64,000 nucleotides of DNA from Candidatus Vondammii sp. HM_W22 (GCF_022530855.2 NZ_CP099567.1:434001-498000), one strand, 5' to 3'. Shown: positions 9,810 through 20,540, counted from the first letter of the stretch. Program-made: numbers and translations. Notes: generated from the letters alone by a model not told the origin.

Positions 9810-12800
9810 GACGCCGTCCCCGGTATTGCTGTGGTGAAAATCTCCTTATCCAGTGTCTCTATCAGTGCCTTGTCCGGCAGTTCGTGGAACACACCGTATG
9901 CCGGCCCGGTTGCCGGCCGCATGCCGCGCAGGAACAAGTAAAAAATACCACCAAAATGTGTATCGTAGTAATAGTTATCCAGCCGTTGTTTCAGATAACG
10001 ATGCAGTGCCAGTGTGTACAATAGGTATTGCAGGTCGTAGCGGCGGTCGAATACCGCCTGACGCAGGTTTTCCGGCCGGTAGTCATCCAGTACACCACTA
10101 AGAAAGTTGCTTTTGTAGTCGGCAACATAGAACTTTCCATTGTGCTCAAATATCAGGTCGACAATTCCGGTGATAATGCCGCGAAAATTACCGATTCCCA
10201 ATTTTGCCAGTGGTTGCCCGGCAGCCTGTTCCAGCGTTCTGTTCAGGGCTGGGATGTCGACATGTTGAATAGAGAAATCAAATTCCAGTTCATTCAGGCG
10301 TTTCTCCTGGGCGATGTCGTGCAGTGACAGGCCCTGCTGGTTCAGGGATGTAGTCACTATATAGCGCATCCATCGTGCAATGGTCTCCTTGTACCTCTCG
10401 TAATCGACATTGAATCGCGATGCCAGTTGGCTTGCCAGTTCAAAGGTCTGGGTTTCAATATCATCCTGAAAATCAAGCTTCTCCAGAATGAGATGCATAA
10501 ATGAGCCGACATGGCTGCCTGCCGGAAAATTGAGAATGGCATCATCTGTGCCGCGGGGGCTTCCGCCATGGGGAGTCTGATGGATCTCCCGGGTCATTCC
10601 ACTGAAGCTTGTCAGGTGCCAGTCTGTGGCTATTTTGTCGTTGAATTGCTTCGGCTCCTCGATCATGGATTGAGTTTTATCCGTGACTTCTATGGCTGAA
10701 CCGTCAATTTCGGGAAGATCCGACAATGCAATTGTCTGCCCTGCTTTTTCAATCAGTCGATAAAGATCAGCGTCCAGATCGCGATTTGCAATAAACGCAT
10801 TGGGTAGTGTGTGCTCCAGCTCTTCTGGTGTCTGCTCCTCATGAAGGAGGTATGCCATGGCGGTTTTGCCGGATGAATTGACCTCTCCCCATGCCAGATA
10901 AATTTTTGCTTTGGCGCGGGTAAGTGCCACGTAGGCTAGGCGAATGTCTTCTGCCAGCCGCTCTTTTTCTGCCAATTTAAGATGGCTCTCTATCTCATCC
11001 GAGCCGGCATCGAGAAATGCCTGCAGATTGCTCCCATGAAAATCAAGCAGGCCATTATCTGTGTTTCGTGGGCGGCAACCCCATAGAAAGGGGAGGAAAA
11101 CAATGGGATACTCCAAACCTTTGCTGGAGTGGATGGTGACTATCTTTACCAGCTCTTCGTCGCTCTCTAGTCGTAACTCGGCCTCCTCCTCGTCACCATT
11201 TTCTATCTGTTGCTTAAGCCAGCCGAGGAGGGCATCCATTCCGGGATGGATTTTCGAGGCCTGCTGCAACAGTTCTGACAAGTGCAACAAGTTGGTCAGA
11301 CGCCGCTCAGCAAGGTCATTTTCGGCAATCCGCTGGCCAATCCGGAGTTGCTGCTGCATCGCCTGGAACATTGTCATAAAGCCTTTATGTTGCCATAGGC
11401 GGTTGAACTCCTTCAGGCCGTCGATCCACTTCAGCCACCCATTTTCATTAAGTTGAATTCTGGCTATGTCTGTATAGACCAGCCCCAGTAGATTGCTGCT
11501 AAGGGCATTGCGCGCGAATCCACGGTCGTAGTAGTTGAGAATGGCCTCCAGTAAAAGCACCAGTCCCGATGCCTCCTCGCTTTCGAAAACCTTGTCATGT
11601 CCGGCCGTAACGGCATTGATGTTGTAGGCTCGCAGCGCTTGCCGCACCATGACACCTTGATAACCGACGCGAATCAGCACCGCGATATCTCCCGGGACGA
11701 CAGGTTTTTCACCAATCTTTATGCTGCTATCGGAACCTCCCCGGATCAGACGAGCAATTTCCGCTGCGGTTGTCTTGGCCAGAGTATCTTCTGCGGCGCT
11801 TTTACTTTGCGGTTTTCCGTTGCCATTCAGAGGGATTTTCCAGAGTGAGAGCGGAGTAACGGGTTGTTTCTTCTCTAACAGCAGGGCGTGCGGTTTCTGC
11901 TTCTCCTCTTCCGTTGCCGGTTTGACCGGGTGATAATCGATTGCATCAGCGTATATGAAGGGTTTGTCGCGGAAAGTGAACAGAGTGTTTACCGCGCTGA
12001 TTAATCCGGGCACTGACCGCCAGTTGGTATCGAGAGTGTAGCGGGATTGATCCGCATCGGCCTTGGCACGCATATAGGTGAAAATATCACCCCCACGGAA
12101 ACTGTAGATCGCCTGTTTCGGATCCCCGATCATGATGAGGCTAGTCTCCGGGTTAGAGTGATAGAGTTTATGGAATATGCCGTACTGGATGGCATCTGTA
12201 TCTTGAAACTCATCAATCATGGCAACCGGGAAACGCTGGCACAGTTTTTCTGCCAATGCATCTCCCCGGGAACCATGCAGTCCATCATATAGGCGGGTGA
12301 GCTGGTCGTGGAAGGCGATGGTCTGGCTCTGCTGCTTGATCTGTTCCACATGTTCACTGGCATAGCACGTCGCTTGTTTCAGTGCGGCCACACGGAAGTC
12401 GCGTTGTAGCGCTTTTTGTTGCTCTATGATTTTTTGGCAATCGATGAAAAACCCATCTCGCAAGCCGGGGTCTGCGTCTCGCTTTGTTTTTTTACTGTTG
12501 TCGTAGAGGTATTGGGCTGACAGTGCCTTGAAATCACCGGGTATTTCGAGAAGGTTATTCGATGAAAAATAGAGGTCCATCCGGTTTAGAAAATCAGCTA
12601 AGTTAGCTTTATGGTATTCCACTGTTTTTGCGCGGCTCAGTGCGGATGAATTTTGCAGAATTTGGGTAATCTCATCTTTTCGTTGCTGCCAGAGATGGGC
12701 AATGGATGAGAGATTTTCCTTTAAAGTGTGCCAGCGGCTGAATATTGCCGCGAGATCATCTGTGCTCTCCGGTATCAGCCGTTTATTATTGGCTTGGCGC

Positions 12801-13393
12801 AGCGGGGCCTGATATCTGACAAAACTTTCTATGGAATCCAGGGTATTGTTAAACAGCAGGACATCCTGCCGACTCAAACCATAGGCTGTTTTACGCCACC
12901 AGTCCTTTAACGCTTCATTCCATAGATTTGCGTCATTGGTTGTCAGCTCCATATCGAACGATTGGCCGCTGTTAAAGGCGTAATCCGATAGTGCCCTTTG
13001 ACAGAAACCGTGAATAGTATAGATGGCAGCCTCATCCATGCTGCGCACGGCAAGTTTCAGTTGATTGACAGCCAATTCCCGGCCCTCTTCTTTTTCAATC
13101 TGTTGTTGCAGTATTTCCAGAAATCTGTCACTGCTTGGCTGTGGCTCTTGAATCAACTTCAGGGTTTGATACAAGCGTTCTCGGATGCGGCCGCGTAGCT
13201 CTTCTGTTGCTGCATTGGTAAAGGTGACAACCAGAATTTCCGATACCTTTCTGCCTGACAGTATGTATCGCAGATAGAGATTGCTAATAGTATAGGTTTT
13301 ACCGGTGCCGGCACTCGCTTCAATCAGCTTGATGCCATCCAGCGGAAGCCAAAGGGTTGCTTCGGAATCAAGAGCGATCTCTTTATCCTGCAT
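9806..13393 (-). CDS. recB: RecB, exonuclease V beta subunit (3'-5' helicase and nuclease)
   Basis: UvrD-like helicase fused to the only nuclease domain of RecBCD. I choose the ATG at 13393, which overlaps the recC stop as TGATG, giving 1195 residues; an upstream in-frame start at 13411 would add six. Walker A ASAGTGKT is at 26-33, Walker B as MIDEFQDTD, motif III GDPKQAIYSFRGGD, motif V HSSKGLEYPIV and motif VI YVALTRAK. The C-terminal nuclease has HLILEKLDF, GIVDLIFEHN and the catalytic DYKSN motif. All key residues are present, so the complex should be an active helicase-nuclease. No ptrA gene lies between recC and recB, unlike the enteric arrangement. Confidence 0.97.
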   Translation of the reverse strand: MQDKEIALDSEATLWLPLDGIKLIEASAGTGKTYTISNLYLRYILSGRKVSEILVVTFTNAATEELRGRIRERLYQTLKLIQEPQPSSDRFLEILQQQIEKEEGRELAVNQLKLAVRSMDEAAIYTIHGFCQRALSDYAFNSGQSFDMELTTNDANLWNEALKDWWRKTAYGLSRQDVLLFNNTLDSIESFVRYQAPLRQANNKRLIPESTDDLAAIFSRWHTLKENLSSIAHLWQQRKDEITQILQNSSALSRAKTVEYHKANLADFLNRMDLYFSSNNLLEIPGDFKALSAQYLYDNSKKTKRDADPGLRDGFFIDCQKIIEQQKALQRDFRVAALKQATCYASEHVEQIKQQSQTIAFHDQLTRLYDGLHGSRGDALAEKLCQRFPVAMIDEFQDTDAIQYGIFHKLYHSNPETSLIMIGDPKQAIYSFRGGDIFTYMRAKADADQSRYTLDTNWRSVPGLISAVNTLFTFRDKPFIYADAIDYHPVKPATEEEKQKPHALLLEKKQPVTPLSLWKIPLNGNGKPQSKSAAEDTLAKTTAAEIARLIRGGSDSSIKIGEKPVVPGDIAVLIRVGYQGVMVRQALRAYNINAVTAGHDKVFESEEASGLVLLLEAILNYYDRGFARNALSSNLLGLVYTDIARIQLNENGWLKWIDGLKEFNRLWQHKGFMTMFQAMQQQLRIGQRIAENDLAERRLTNLLHLSELLQQASKIHPGMDALLGWLKQQIENGDEEEAELRLESDEELVKIVTIHSSKGLEYPIVFLPFLWGCRPRNTDNGLLDFHGSNLQAFLDAGSDEIESHLKLAEKERLAEDIRLAYVALTRAKAKIYLAWGEVNSSGKTAMAYLLHEEQTPEELEHTLPNAFIANRDLDADLYRLIEKAGQTIALSDLPEIDGSAIEVTDKTQSMIEEPKQFNDKIATDWHLTSFSGMTREIHQTPHGGSPRGTDDAILNFPAGSHVGSFMHLILEKLDFQDDIETQTFELASQLASRFNVDYERYKETIARWMRYIVTTSLNQQGLSLHDIAQEKRLNELEFDFSIQHVDIPALNRTLEQAAGQPLAKLGIGNFRGIITGIVDLIFEHNGKFYVADYKSNFLSGVLDDYRPENLRQAVFDRRYDLQYLLYTLALHRYLKQRLDNYYYDTHFGGIFYLFLRGMRPATGPAYGVFHELPDKALIETLDKEIFTTAIPGTAS

Positions 13394-16300
13394 CAGAGTG
13401 TCTCTCCACACTGCAGCGCTTGTTGATAAAAAATGGCAGAAAGTTCGGTGAATTCAGGATGTTCTACGGGGTTTGTATCGAAACCACGCAGTGCCAGTTG
13501 GATATAGCTGTCATCTTTATCCCCTGGAATATTTCTGAACGGAAAACCATTCCATGCCGTCTCCACTCCAGAGGGTTTGGTTGCCATGAGATAACTGGCA
13601 TTGGGAAACACCGGCAGTGGTCGCTGCAATCCCTCCCAGTAATACTCCAAATACTGCTGCAGACTGGATTTCGCTATATCCGTTGCTATTGTTTGAACCT
13701 GCCAGGTTGTATCGTTGGTAATAAGCGTACTCTTCTCGCCCTCAATGAACTGACCACTGGCGCAGAGGGCCAGGTGATCAAGCCACAGGGCCAATAAATG
13801 TTTACCCTTCAACTTCGATGGCGTGTAGTGGAACACCCCTTTCCCCGGCAGGTAGCGATCAACTTGTCCGCTCAGGCGAAAACCATGGTCAAAGGGGATG
13901 TTAATGAGTATGGGTTGAGCATCGATACCGGCATAATCGGTGAGATTCTCAAGCAGGGGGGCTATATTTTCTTGTATTTCATTGAAGGTGGTTTCGGAGA
14001 AGATCCCATGCGGCAGCATGCCCTTTGCCTGTAACACTTCCAGGCGGGTCTGCCTGCCTTGTAAGTAGTTATCGGAAAACAGCGATTTCAACTGCCAGGA
14101 TTGCAGTCCGTCCAAGGCAAATAACTCTTCATCCTCGCTGACCATCTCATCTTTCAGCCAGACATTCAGGCGGGTATTGAAGAAGAACTTTACCGGGTGC
14201 TGAATGAAGCGGCTCAGGCGTTGCAGTTCAATCTCTCGTGACTTCTGTTCCGGCGGCTCCAGTTTTTCTGACGGCCAGCTCTCCAGACTGGGATTCCGGG
14301 AAGGGTGCGCCAGGGATTTTGCAACTTCGTACCAGTAACGGTCATAGCTTGCTGATTCGTTCTGATAGTTACGCCGGCTGAACGGCTGAAGTGGATGGAG
14401 CGTGGTAATCTGATTGCTGATTTTCCACCTTTCTTTATCGACAGGCGAATACCGGTCATCGATGAAATCCAGCAGTTCGCGCACCAGCACGGATGGCTGT
14501 TGTTCACTGTTGTCTTTCAGGTCGCGGCCTGTGTAGCTGATATAGAGGGTTTGTCGCGTACACAACAGAGTCTCCAGTAGCAGATAGCGGTCTTCATCGC
14601 CTTTGCCTGGGTCTCCAGGGCGCCAGCTATCTGCCATGCGGTCAAATTCTATTGGTCGTTCGCGGCGGGGGAATGCCTGATCGTTCATGCCCAGCAGGCA
14701 GATGATGCGAAACGGCAGGCTTCGCATCGGGCGCATACTGCAGAAAGTCACGCCACCTGAAAAGTAGCGGCCATGTATTGTCTGGTTCCCAAGTTCAGTG
14801 TTCAGCCAATGATGCAAAAGCTCCGGAGACAGCTCATGTCTGGAAGCCTGTTGTTGCAACTCGTCAATGCTGTCCCGGATCTGCTGTAACTTGCCCTCTT
14901 CGTCAGTGCGATCGCTGAAAAAGCTATCCAGTAGCTGGTTGAGCAGTTGCTGCCACTCATCGGCACTCTGGGTTTTACCGAGTCGTTGCCGGTACTCCTG
15001 AAGACGGCTGAACAGCATCCAGAAGGAGCCCAGGCTTTCAGCCTTGGCCCCTTCAGCCTCAGCCAGTGGTGCGATACCATTCCAGTAATCGACATCGCCC
15101 AGGGAATAACCGGCAAACAGGCGTTGTTCGGCCTGTTTCCAGGTGTTTTCGATAATTGCCGGCAGATCCAGTTCTGCTTTGTGAGCACCATCCACTCCCC
15201 AGCGTACATTGGCTTTTTCCAGCAGCGTGCGAACATGGTTGCAGGCCTCATCATTCAGATTAAAACGTGCTGTCAGTTCAGGGACATCCAGATAGGAGAG
15301 TACTTCAGATACGGTGAAACGGCTTTGCGGCAGACTCAATAACTGGAAGAAGATACGAATCAACGGGTGTTCGCCGGAGATGGAGATATCCGACAGATTC
15401 CACGGGATGAAGGGACGTGATTGCGTCTCTTCCTTACGAAACACGGCTTCTATGTAAGGTGCGTAGCGACTGATCTCCGGGACCATGACCAGGGTATCTT
15501 CCGGTTTCAGGCTGGGGTCTTCCTGCAGAATTGTGAGTAACCGGTCATGCAAGACCTGACATTCACGCAAGGCACTGTGGCAGATATGCACTTGTACGGA
15601 ATTATCTGCTGTGGTCTGAAGGGTCTGTTCATTCAGGCTGAAGATATCCTGTTGAACAGAACTCAGGAGAGAGTCAGCTTCAGGTGCCTGATACTCTTCC
15701 CATTCGGCGGAAAACAGCTCGCCATCGTTCAGTAACAAGTCCTGCAGCGCCTGTCCCTGTCGACCCCAGGATGCCAGCAGTTCATTGCCGGTTTCATAGT
15801 AGGTCGCCTCGTCAGGTGTAACGAGGCGTTTTCTCGCTAACTCTTTTTTATTTTTCAGGTCAGCCCAGTATTGATCGGTGGGACTGAACTGATACAGATC
15901 GACCTGGGTATGCTCTGACAAGGCATGTAGTACATCAACAAATAACGGGGGAAGGGTGGAGATCGCGAACAGGCTGATACGCTTGGGTAAAAGCGCTCCT
16001 GATTGACTCCTCCTCAGGGTTTCCAGCAGCCTGTCCAGCACTGCAACCCGATGTGTCTCCTGATGAGCTGTTGCCAACTCACGCCATAAGTGTGCCTGCC
16101 AGTCGTTGTCATCTCCCTGGTCCCACTTCCGGATGAGGTCTGGACGGTAAAATTGATAACGATCGAAGACGTCGGCGATACGGGCGGAGAGTTGCCAGCG
16201 TTTTAAACCCTTGCTGTCATCCTGCAGATAGTGACTCAATGAACTGAATGCTGTTAGCTCAAGCATTCCGGGCAGCAATCCAAAGATTTTCCAGCTGGAT

Positions 16301-16572
16301 GAGTGATGGTCGAGAGGATCTGAATCTGGCACGCCATCCAGCAGGCTGGCAGTAATTTCCCAGATCCAGGATGCGGGCAAAGGATAGTGAATATTGGCTG
16401 CTATACCCTGGTGTTGAGCCAGTTGCAGGTTCACCCAGCGTGCCATTGCCGGACTGGGTGCGATAATTAGTTCTGTGGAAAATGCCGAGGTTAGTCGCGG
16501 ATTGATCAGGCGGTGGGCCAGTTTTTTGACCAGCGACTCCATTTTATTTGAGCTGATTAGCTGCAATCCCAT
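13393..16572 (-). CDS. recC: RecC, exonuclease V gamma subunit
   Basis: 1059 residues, slightly shorter than the E. coli protein (about 1120). RecC lacks helicase activity; it holds RecB and RecD together and scans for Chi. Recognisable family blocks are the N-terminal MARWVNLQLAQHQGIAANI followed by YPLPASWIWEI, the FSISTLPP-type stretch, and the QAFPRRERPIEFDRM segment in the middle. First gene of the operon, with the stop overlapping the recB start. Its ATG at 16572 opens with a GLQLISSNK sequence matching the YHSNR start of the family. Upstream the nearest feature is an IS256 scrap, so the promoter must lie in roughly 16573-16650; I see no clear consensus there. Confidence 0.96.
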   Translation of the reverse strand: MGLQLISSNKMESLVKKLAHRLINPRLTSAFSTELIIAPSPAMARWVNLQLAQHQGIAANIHYPLPASWIWEITASLLDGVPDSDPLDHHSSSWKIFGLLPGMLELTAFSSLSHYLQDDSKGLKRWQLSARIADVFDRYQFYRPDLIRKWDQGDDNDWQAHLWRELATAHQETHRVAVLDRLLETLRRSQSGALLPKRISLFAISTLPPLFVDVLHALSEHTQVDLYQFSPTDQYWADLKNKKELARKRLVTPDEATYYETGNELLASWGRQGQALQDLLLNDGELFSAEWEEYQAPEADSLLSSVQQDIFSLNEQTLQTTADNSVQVHICHSALRECQVLHDRLLTILQEDPSLKPEDTLVMVPEISRYAPYIEAVFRKEETQSRPFIPWNLSDISISGEHPLIRIFFQLLSLPQSRFTVSEVLSYLDVPELTARFNLNDEACNHVRTLLEKANVRWGVDGAHKAELDLPAIIENTWKQAEQRLFAGYSLGDVDYWNGIAPLAEAEGAKAESLGSFWMLFSRLQEYRQRLGKTQSADEWQQLLNQLLDSFFSDRTDEEGKLQQIRDSIDELQQQASRHELSPELLHHWLNTELGNQTIHGRYFSGGVTFCSMRPMRSLPFRIICLLGMNDQAFPRRERPIEFDRMADSWRPGDPGKGDEDRYLLLETLLCTRQTLYISYTGRDLKDNSEQQPSVLVRELLDFIDDRYSPVDKERWKISNQITTLHPLQPFSRRNYQNESASYDRYWYEVAKSLAHPSRNPSLESWPSEKLEPPEQKSREIELQRLSRFIQHPVKFFFNTRLNVWLKDEMVSEDEELFALDGLQSWQLKSLFSDNYLQGRQTRLEVLQAKGMLPHGIFSETTFNEIQENIAPLLENLTDYAGIDAQPILINIPFDHGFRLSGQVDRYLPGKGVFHYTPSKLKGKHLLALWLDHLALCASGQFIEGEKSTLITNDTTWQVQTIATDIAKSSLQQYLEYYWEGLQRPLPVFPNASYLMATKPSGVETAWNGFPFRNIPGDKDDSYIQLALRGFDTNPVEHPEFTELSAIFYQQALQCGETL

Positions 16573-16649
16573 ATTTGTCTGTCTCTATTTCTATCTAGTG
16601 CCCGTCCATAAACGGTCCAGTTTCTCTCGCAAAGACGCAAGGCGAATTC

Positions 16650-16926
16650 AGATTGTAAGCCCACCACCTGTACTTTTCATAATTTGGGGCCCGATCATGG
16701 GGAGTATTCAGGTCGATACGGCCCTCGCTTGTTTCAAATGTCTTTCGGGACTTGCCGTTCTTGCGATTGGGCACCACATCATCAGCAATATGGCTCTCTA
16801 CTCGGCTTCAAGAGTGGCCTCGGTGAGCTGCCTTAACAGCGGGGTCAAAACACCATTTTTCCCGCTAATGGCCTGCCTTGACTGAATAGCCTTAAGGGCT
16901 TTATCAAAATCAAATGGTTCTGTCAT
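16650..16926 (-). pseudogene. IS256-family transposase N-terminal remnant
   Basis: On the minus strand an ATG at 16926 opens MTEPFDFDKALKAIQ, then KNGVLTPLLRQLTEA, typical of the first residues of IS256 transposases. A frameshift near 16805 is needed to continue into DDVVPNRKNGKSRKTFETS and GRIDLNTPHDR, after which homology stops. The catalytic part is gone. It differs from the two IS256 types found elsewhere in the window. The 194 bases between it and the next gene (16927-17120) contain nothing I can name. Confidence 0.7.
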
Positions 16927-17120
16927 AATCAATTCTCCGTACAGCATTATGTTGCAAATTAAAGAATTGACACAAAATTTCTAATACTCCCTCCAAGCTT
17001 GACAAATTGGATGTTGTTTTCAAGTTCTTTATTTATTTTGCATCAGTCGCCGGCGCATTGATTTAGTGTTAACAGGCCCTAGCAGTGCGACCTTGGTTAC
17101 AGGAATTGTGCTTGGCTCGA

Positions 17121-18927
17121 TTACCTGTTGTAAAACTGATCAATATTGTTACAGCAGTGTTTCATCACTTGCTTGCGTTTTATTTTAAGGGTTGGGGTTA
17201 GAAAACCATTCTCCACGGTCCATGGTTCTTTTAGTAGCACCACTTGCCGAACCTGGGCATAACCGGGGAATTGATGGAGAAGTCGACTAATCCGCTTGGT
17301 GATTCGATCCAGCACAGCTTCATTTTTGTATGAGTCAGCGTCATCCGGGTCGAGCCCAAACCCTTCTGCCAGGTTTTTCCAGTGTTCCGCATCAGGCACT
17401 ATCAAGGCGCAGAGATAGGGATGCCCTCCACCGATTATCATCACTTGTTCCACCAGTGCATCCATGGAGATGGCGAGTTCCATATCCGCAGGGGAGACGT
17501 TTTCACCATTGGATAAAATAATAATGTCTTTGATTCGCCCAGTGATATAGACGTGGCCCTCATTGTCGATTTCAGCAATATCACCTGTGTGCAGCCATCC
17601 ATCCTGATCAATGACTTTTGCTGTCTCTTTTGGGTTATTCCAGAAGCCGAGCATGACAGTGGGCCCCTTGGCCAGGAGTTCTCCTCCTTCTCCTATGGCC
17701 AGCTTAACGCTGGGGAGTGCTTTTCCCACACTCTCGGGAATATTGTCATCCACCAGACTGACAGCCAGCACCGGGCTGGTTTCTGTCAGTCCGTAGCCTT
17801 GTAACAGAGGAATTCCTAGGGCTAAAAAAGTGCGTGCAACTTCTGGTGGTAACGGGGCACCACCACTGACGGCTGTGCGCAGTCTGCCGCCCAGACGGCT
17901 GGCGATCTTACTGGCCACCAGTTTGTCCAGCAGTGGCCAGAGGAGTAATGAGGGCGACCAGTTTCCCCGGCCCTGCTGATAGAGAAATCTTCTCCAGCCG
18001 ATATTCACTGCCAGATTAAACAGCTTGCGAGCAACCGCTGGTTTTGCTGTCAGACCCTCCTGGATCTTTGCAAAAACCCGCTCATAGATTCGCGGGACAC
18101 TGATCAACAGGGTAGGGCGAATGGTTTGAAGATCTTCACCCAACAGTGGAATGGAGCGGGCGTAGGCCACCAGAGCACCTCCCATCATTGGTAGGTAATA
18201 GCCTCCAGTCCTCTCCAGCATATGAGAGAGGGGCAGGAAAGAGAGCATGATGTCATCTTTCGTGGCGTGGGTTGTCAGTAGTGACTCAATAGGTGTTGCT
18301 GAGAATATTGCTATGGCTGAGCATCACCCCTTTGGGGTGTCCGGTGGTGCCTGATGTATAGACCACAGTGGCTAATCCGTGGGGATCCAGGTCATCCCTG
18401 AGTTGATAACCATCACTGCTTTTCGGCAGCCACTCTTCGATCAGCTGCAACCGGTCATCATGGGTCAGGCCATCCAGAGAGGTCAGACTTATAATGTTAT
18501 GGATGGTGGTGAGATCATCTCTGACCGGGATCAGGCTCTCCCACTGTTCCGGACCCTGGATTACAAGCAGTTTTATCCCAGCATCTTCTGCAATATAGGT
18601 AACATTCCCGCCACGATCGTTATAGAAGAGTGGAACAGTGATGAGTCCAAGGCCCAAAGCTGCCTGGTCGAACATGACCCACTCCCGGCAATTGGGCATC
18701 ATGATTCCAATACGATTGTCGGGTTTTAATTCTTCTTTGAGCAGGGCGGCCTGCCAGCGACCTGTCTCCTGCGCCATTTCAGACCAGGTGGTATCCACCC
18801 ATTGATCCGTGTTGGCATTGAAATGGCGATAGGCTGCCTGGTCAGGTGTTTTTGCTATACGGGCATGAAACAGTCCGGCCAGTGTTCCTGCTTCTTCGGG
18901 GGTTATTTCATTATTGTTCCGTCCCAT
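17121..18927 (-). pseudogene. Long-chain acyl-CoA synthetase (AMP-forming), single frameshift
   Basis: Long-chain fatty acid to acyl-CoA activation. The gene is complete except for one frame break: frame one runs from ATG 18927 (GGAGAG upstream; an in-frame start at 18966 has no better site) through the nucleotide-binding loop YTSGTTGHPKG to a stop at 18286; frame two continues as SLLTTHATKDDIMLSFLPLSHMLERTGG-like sequence through YGLTETSP, GWLHTGDIA, GRIKDIIILSNGENVSP and the C-terminal catalytic lysine region LTPTLKIKR. The two frames meet around 18288-18305 with almost no residues missing, so a single-base indel explains it. Either a recent mutation or a sequence error; there is no homopolymer at the break. 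No operon partner is visible. Confidence 0.88.
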
Positions 18928-19192
18928 GGTTATCTCTCCTGCCGGGTTGCATTCAGTCGCTGGCATCCGGATCTGCTTTTTTGTCGGGAGGGCCGGTGCT
19001 CTTGTTGTTTTATTTAGCAGCTGCTGGACATTATCGTAAAGTATAGGAAGATCTAAGAATTAGGTATTAGAAAATAAGAAATTTTTCTGCATTCTCTCGG
19101 AGATCTCTGTGTCCCCCCTGACCTTTCCCCCAGAAATAGAGCCATGACAAGGATGAGATTTCCAATTAGTCTGTGTATTAGGAGATCTCAAG

Positions 19193-19459
19193 ATGAAGAA
19201 GAAGCGTTACAGAGAAGAGCAAATTATTGGTGCCATCAAGCAGCATGAGTCAGGGGTAAAAGTTGATGATATTTGTCGTCAGTTCGGCATTTCAACCGGG
19301 TGCTTTTATAACTGGCGAAGCAAATACGCCGGGATGGATGTCTCAGAAGCCAAACGGCTCAAAGAGCTTGAAAGCGAAAACAACAAGCTTAAGAAGTTAC
19401 TTGCCGAGAAAATGCTTGAAGCTGAGGCGATGAAGGATGTGCTCTCAAAAAAGTGGTAA
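19193..19459 (+). CDS. IS3-family OrfA
   Basis: 88 residues. N-terminal helix-turn-helix of the IS3 type (EEQIIGAIKQHESG, VDDICRQFGIS, CFYNWRSKYAGMD) followed by a leucine-rich heptad region (LKELESENNKLKKLLAEKML) that mediates dimerisation. It binds the inverted repeats and, fused to OrfB by frameshift, makes the transposase. ATG at 19193 has AGGAGAT upstream. Confidence 0.93.
   Translation: MKKKRYREEQIIGAIKQHESGVKVDDICRQFGISTGCFYNWRSKYAGMDVSEAKRLKELESENNKLKKLLAEKMLEAEAMKDVLSKKW
19447..19453 (+). other. Programmed -1 frameshift site A_AAA_AAG
   Basis: Near the end of orfA the zero-frame codons read TCA AAA AAG, so the canonical slippery heptamer A AAA AAG sits six bases before the orfA stop (TAA 19457-19459). 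Slipping by -1 leads straight into orfB. This is the known IS3-family mechanism for making the OrfAB transposase. Confidence 0.85.
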
Positions 19460-20271
19460 AGCCTGCTGATAGAAAACAAATCGTGAACTACCTTAAGTCG
19501 CGGTTCAAATTAAGTGAGCGTAGAGCTTGCCAATTAGTAGGCTTAAGTAGAACCGCTTTTCGGTACGTTACTCAATGGGTAAAAGATGAGCCTCTACGCA
19601 AACGGTTACTTGAGCTGGCAAAAAAGCATCCGAGTTATGGTTATTTGTTTTTACATGGCCTCCTGAGAGGAGAGGGGCTTGTGAAAAACAAGAAGCGGAC
19701 CTACCGAGTCTATAACGAAGAAGGTCTTCAAGTGAGGACTAAAAAACGCAAGAAGATAATACGACCAAGAATGCCAACGATTATGCCCATTGGTAAAAAT
19801 ATACGCTGGTCAATGGATTTTGTCAGTGATCAGTTGGCTAATGGTCGCCGCTTTCGAGTATTTAATGTGATTGATGATTACTCAAGAGAAGTTATTGGCC
19901 AGCTCTCTGACTTCTCGATCAATGGTCACCAGGTCGCTCGTTTTTTAACTCAGGTGATTGAGCTAAGGAGCGCTCCGGATCAAATAATCTGCGACAACGG
20001 TACTGAGTTTACTAGCAAGGCGATGTTCTACTGGCAAAAAGAAAGTGGCGTTAAGCTAGGTTTTATTCAGCCAGGTAAGCCTACTCAGAATGCGTTTGTA
20101 GAAAGCTTAAACGGTAAATTCAGAAATGAATGCTTAAATCAGCATTGGTTCAGGTCCATTGATGACGCTAGACATGAAATTGATCAATGGCGAGAGCACT
20201 ACAATCACGTGCGGCCTCATAGCGCATTAAATTATTTGTCACCTGTGGCCTTTGTGAATAGGGCCGCTTAG
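19453..20271 (+). CDS. IS3-family OrfB, DDE transposase catalytic part
   Basis: 272 residues with an rve integrase core. Catalytic acidic residues are visible in MDFVSDQL (first D), CDNGTEF (second D) and FVESLNGKFRNECL (E), plus the NHVRPHSAL C-terminal signature. It probably is made mainly as a fusion with OrfA through the heptamer at 19447; the GTG at 19453 is only the formal start of the open frame. Intact. Confidence 0.93.
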   Translation: MVKPADRKQIVNYLKSRFKLSERRACQLVGLSRTAFRYVTQWVKDEPLRKRLLELAKKHPSYGYLFLHGLLRGEGLVKNKKRTYRVYNEEGLQVRTKKRKKIIRPRMPTIMPIGKNIRWSMDFVSDQLANGRRFRVFNVIDDYSREVIGQLSDFSINGHQVARFLTQVIELRSAPDQIICDNGTEFTSKAMFYWQKESGVKLGFIQPGKPTQNAFVESLNGKFRNECLNQHWFRSIDDARHEIDQWREHYNHVRPHSALNYLSPVAFVNRAA

Positions 20272-20540
20272 AATGAATTATCTCATCCAAGTCTTGGTAT
20301 TAAGATGGGGGGAAGGTCACCCCTTTACTTCGTTTCAGAACAGGTACTATTTTTATAATAGGCACAAAAATAGGACTTAATGTCTCTTCAGCGCTTCTGG
20401 GTGTGGAACCCATGGTGAAAATTTCCTTGTGAAAAGCCACCTTATTAATTCAGGCAAAATTGAAAAACTCTTCTACTATTGTCTGCATACTGTTTTTTTA
20501 GGTGCGGTTCCATTACATTTTTTTCACCGGGAGTTAAAAA

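Larger units (their letters stand above)
19119..20319 (+). mobile_element. Complete IS3-family element (IS407-like), copy 1
   Basis: 1201 bp from TGACCTTTCCCCC on the left to the inverted GGGGGGAAGGTCA on the right. Four C bases flank both ends (19115-19118 and 20320-20323), consistent with a 4-bp target duplication, though the C-run on the left is longer so this is not conclusive. It carries orfA and orfB with an intact frameshift heptamer, so this copy may be functional. A decayed sister copy is at 49176-50377. It sits between the broken acyl-CoA synthetase and tusA. Confidence 0.9.
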
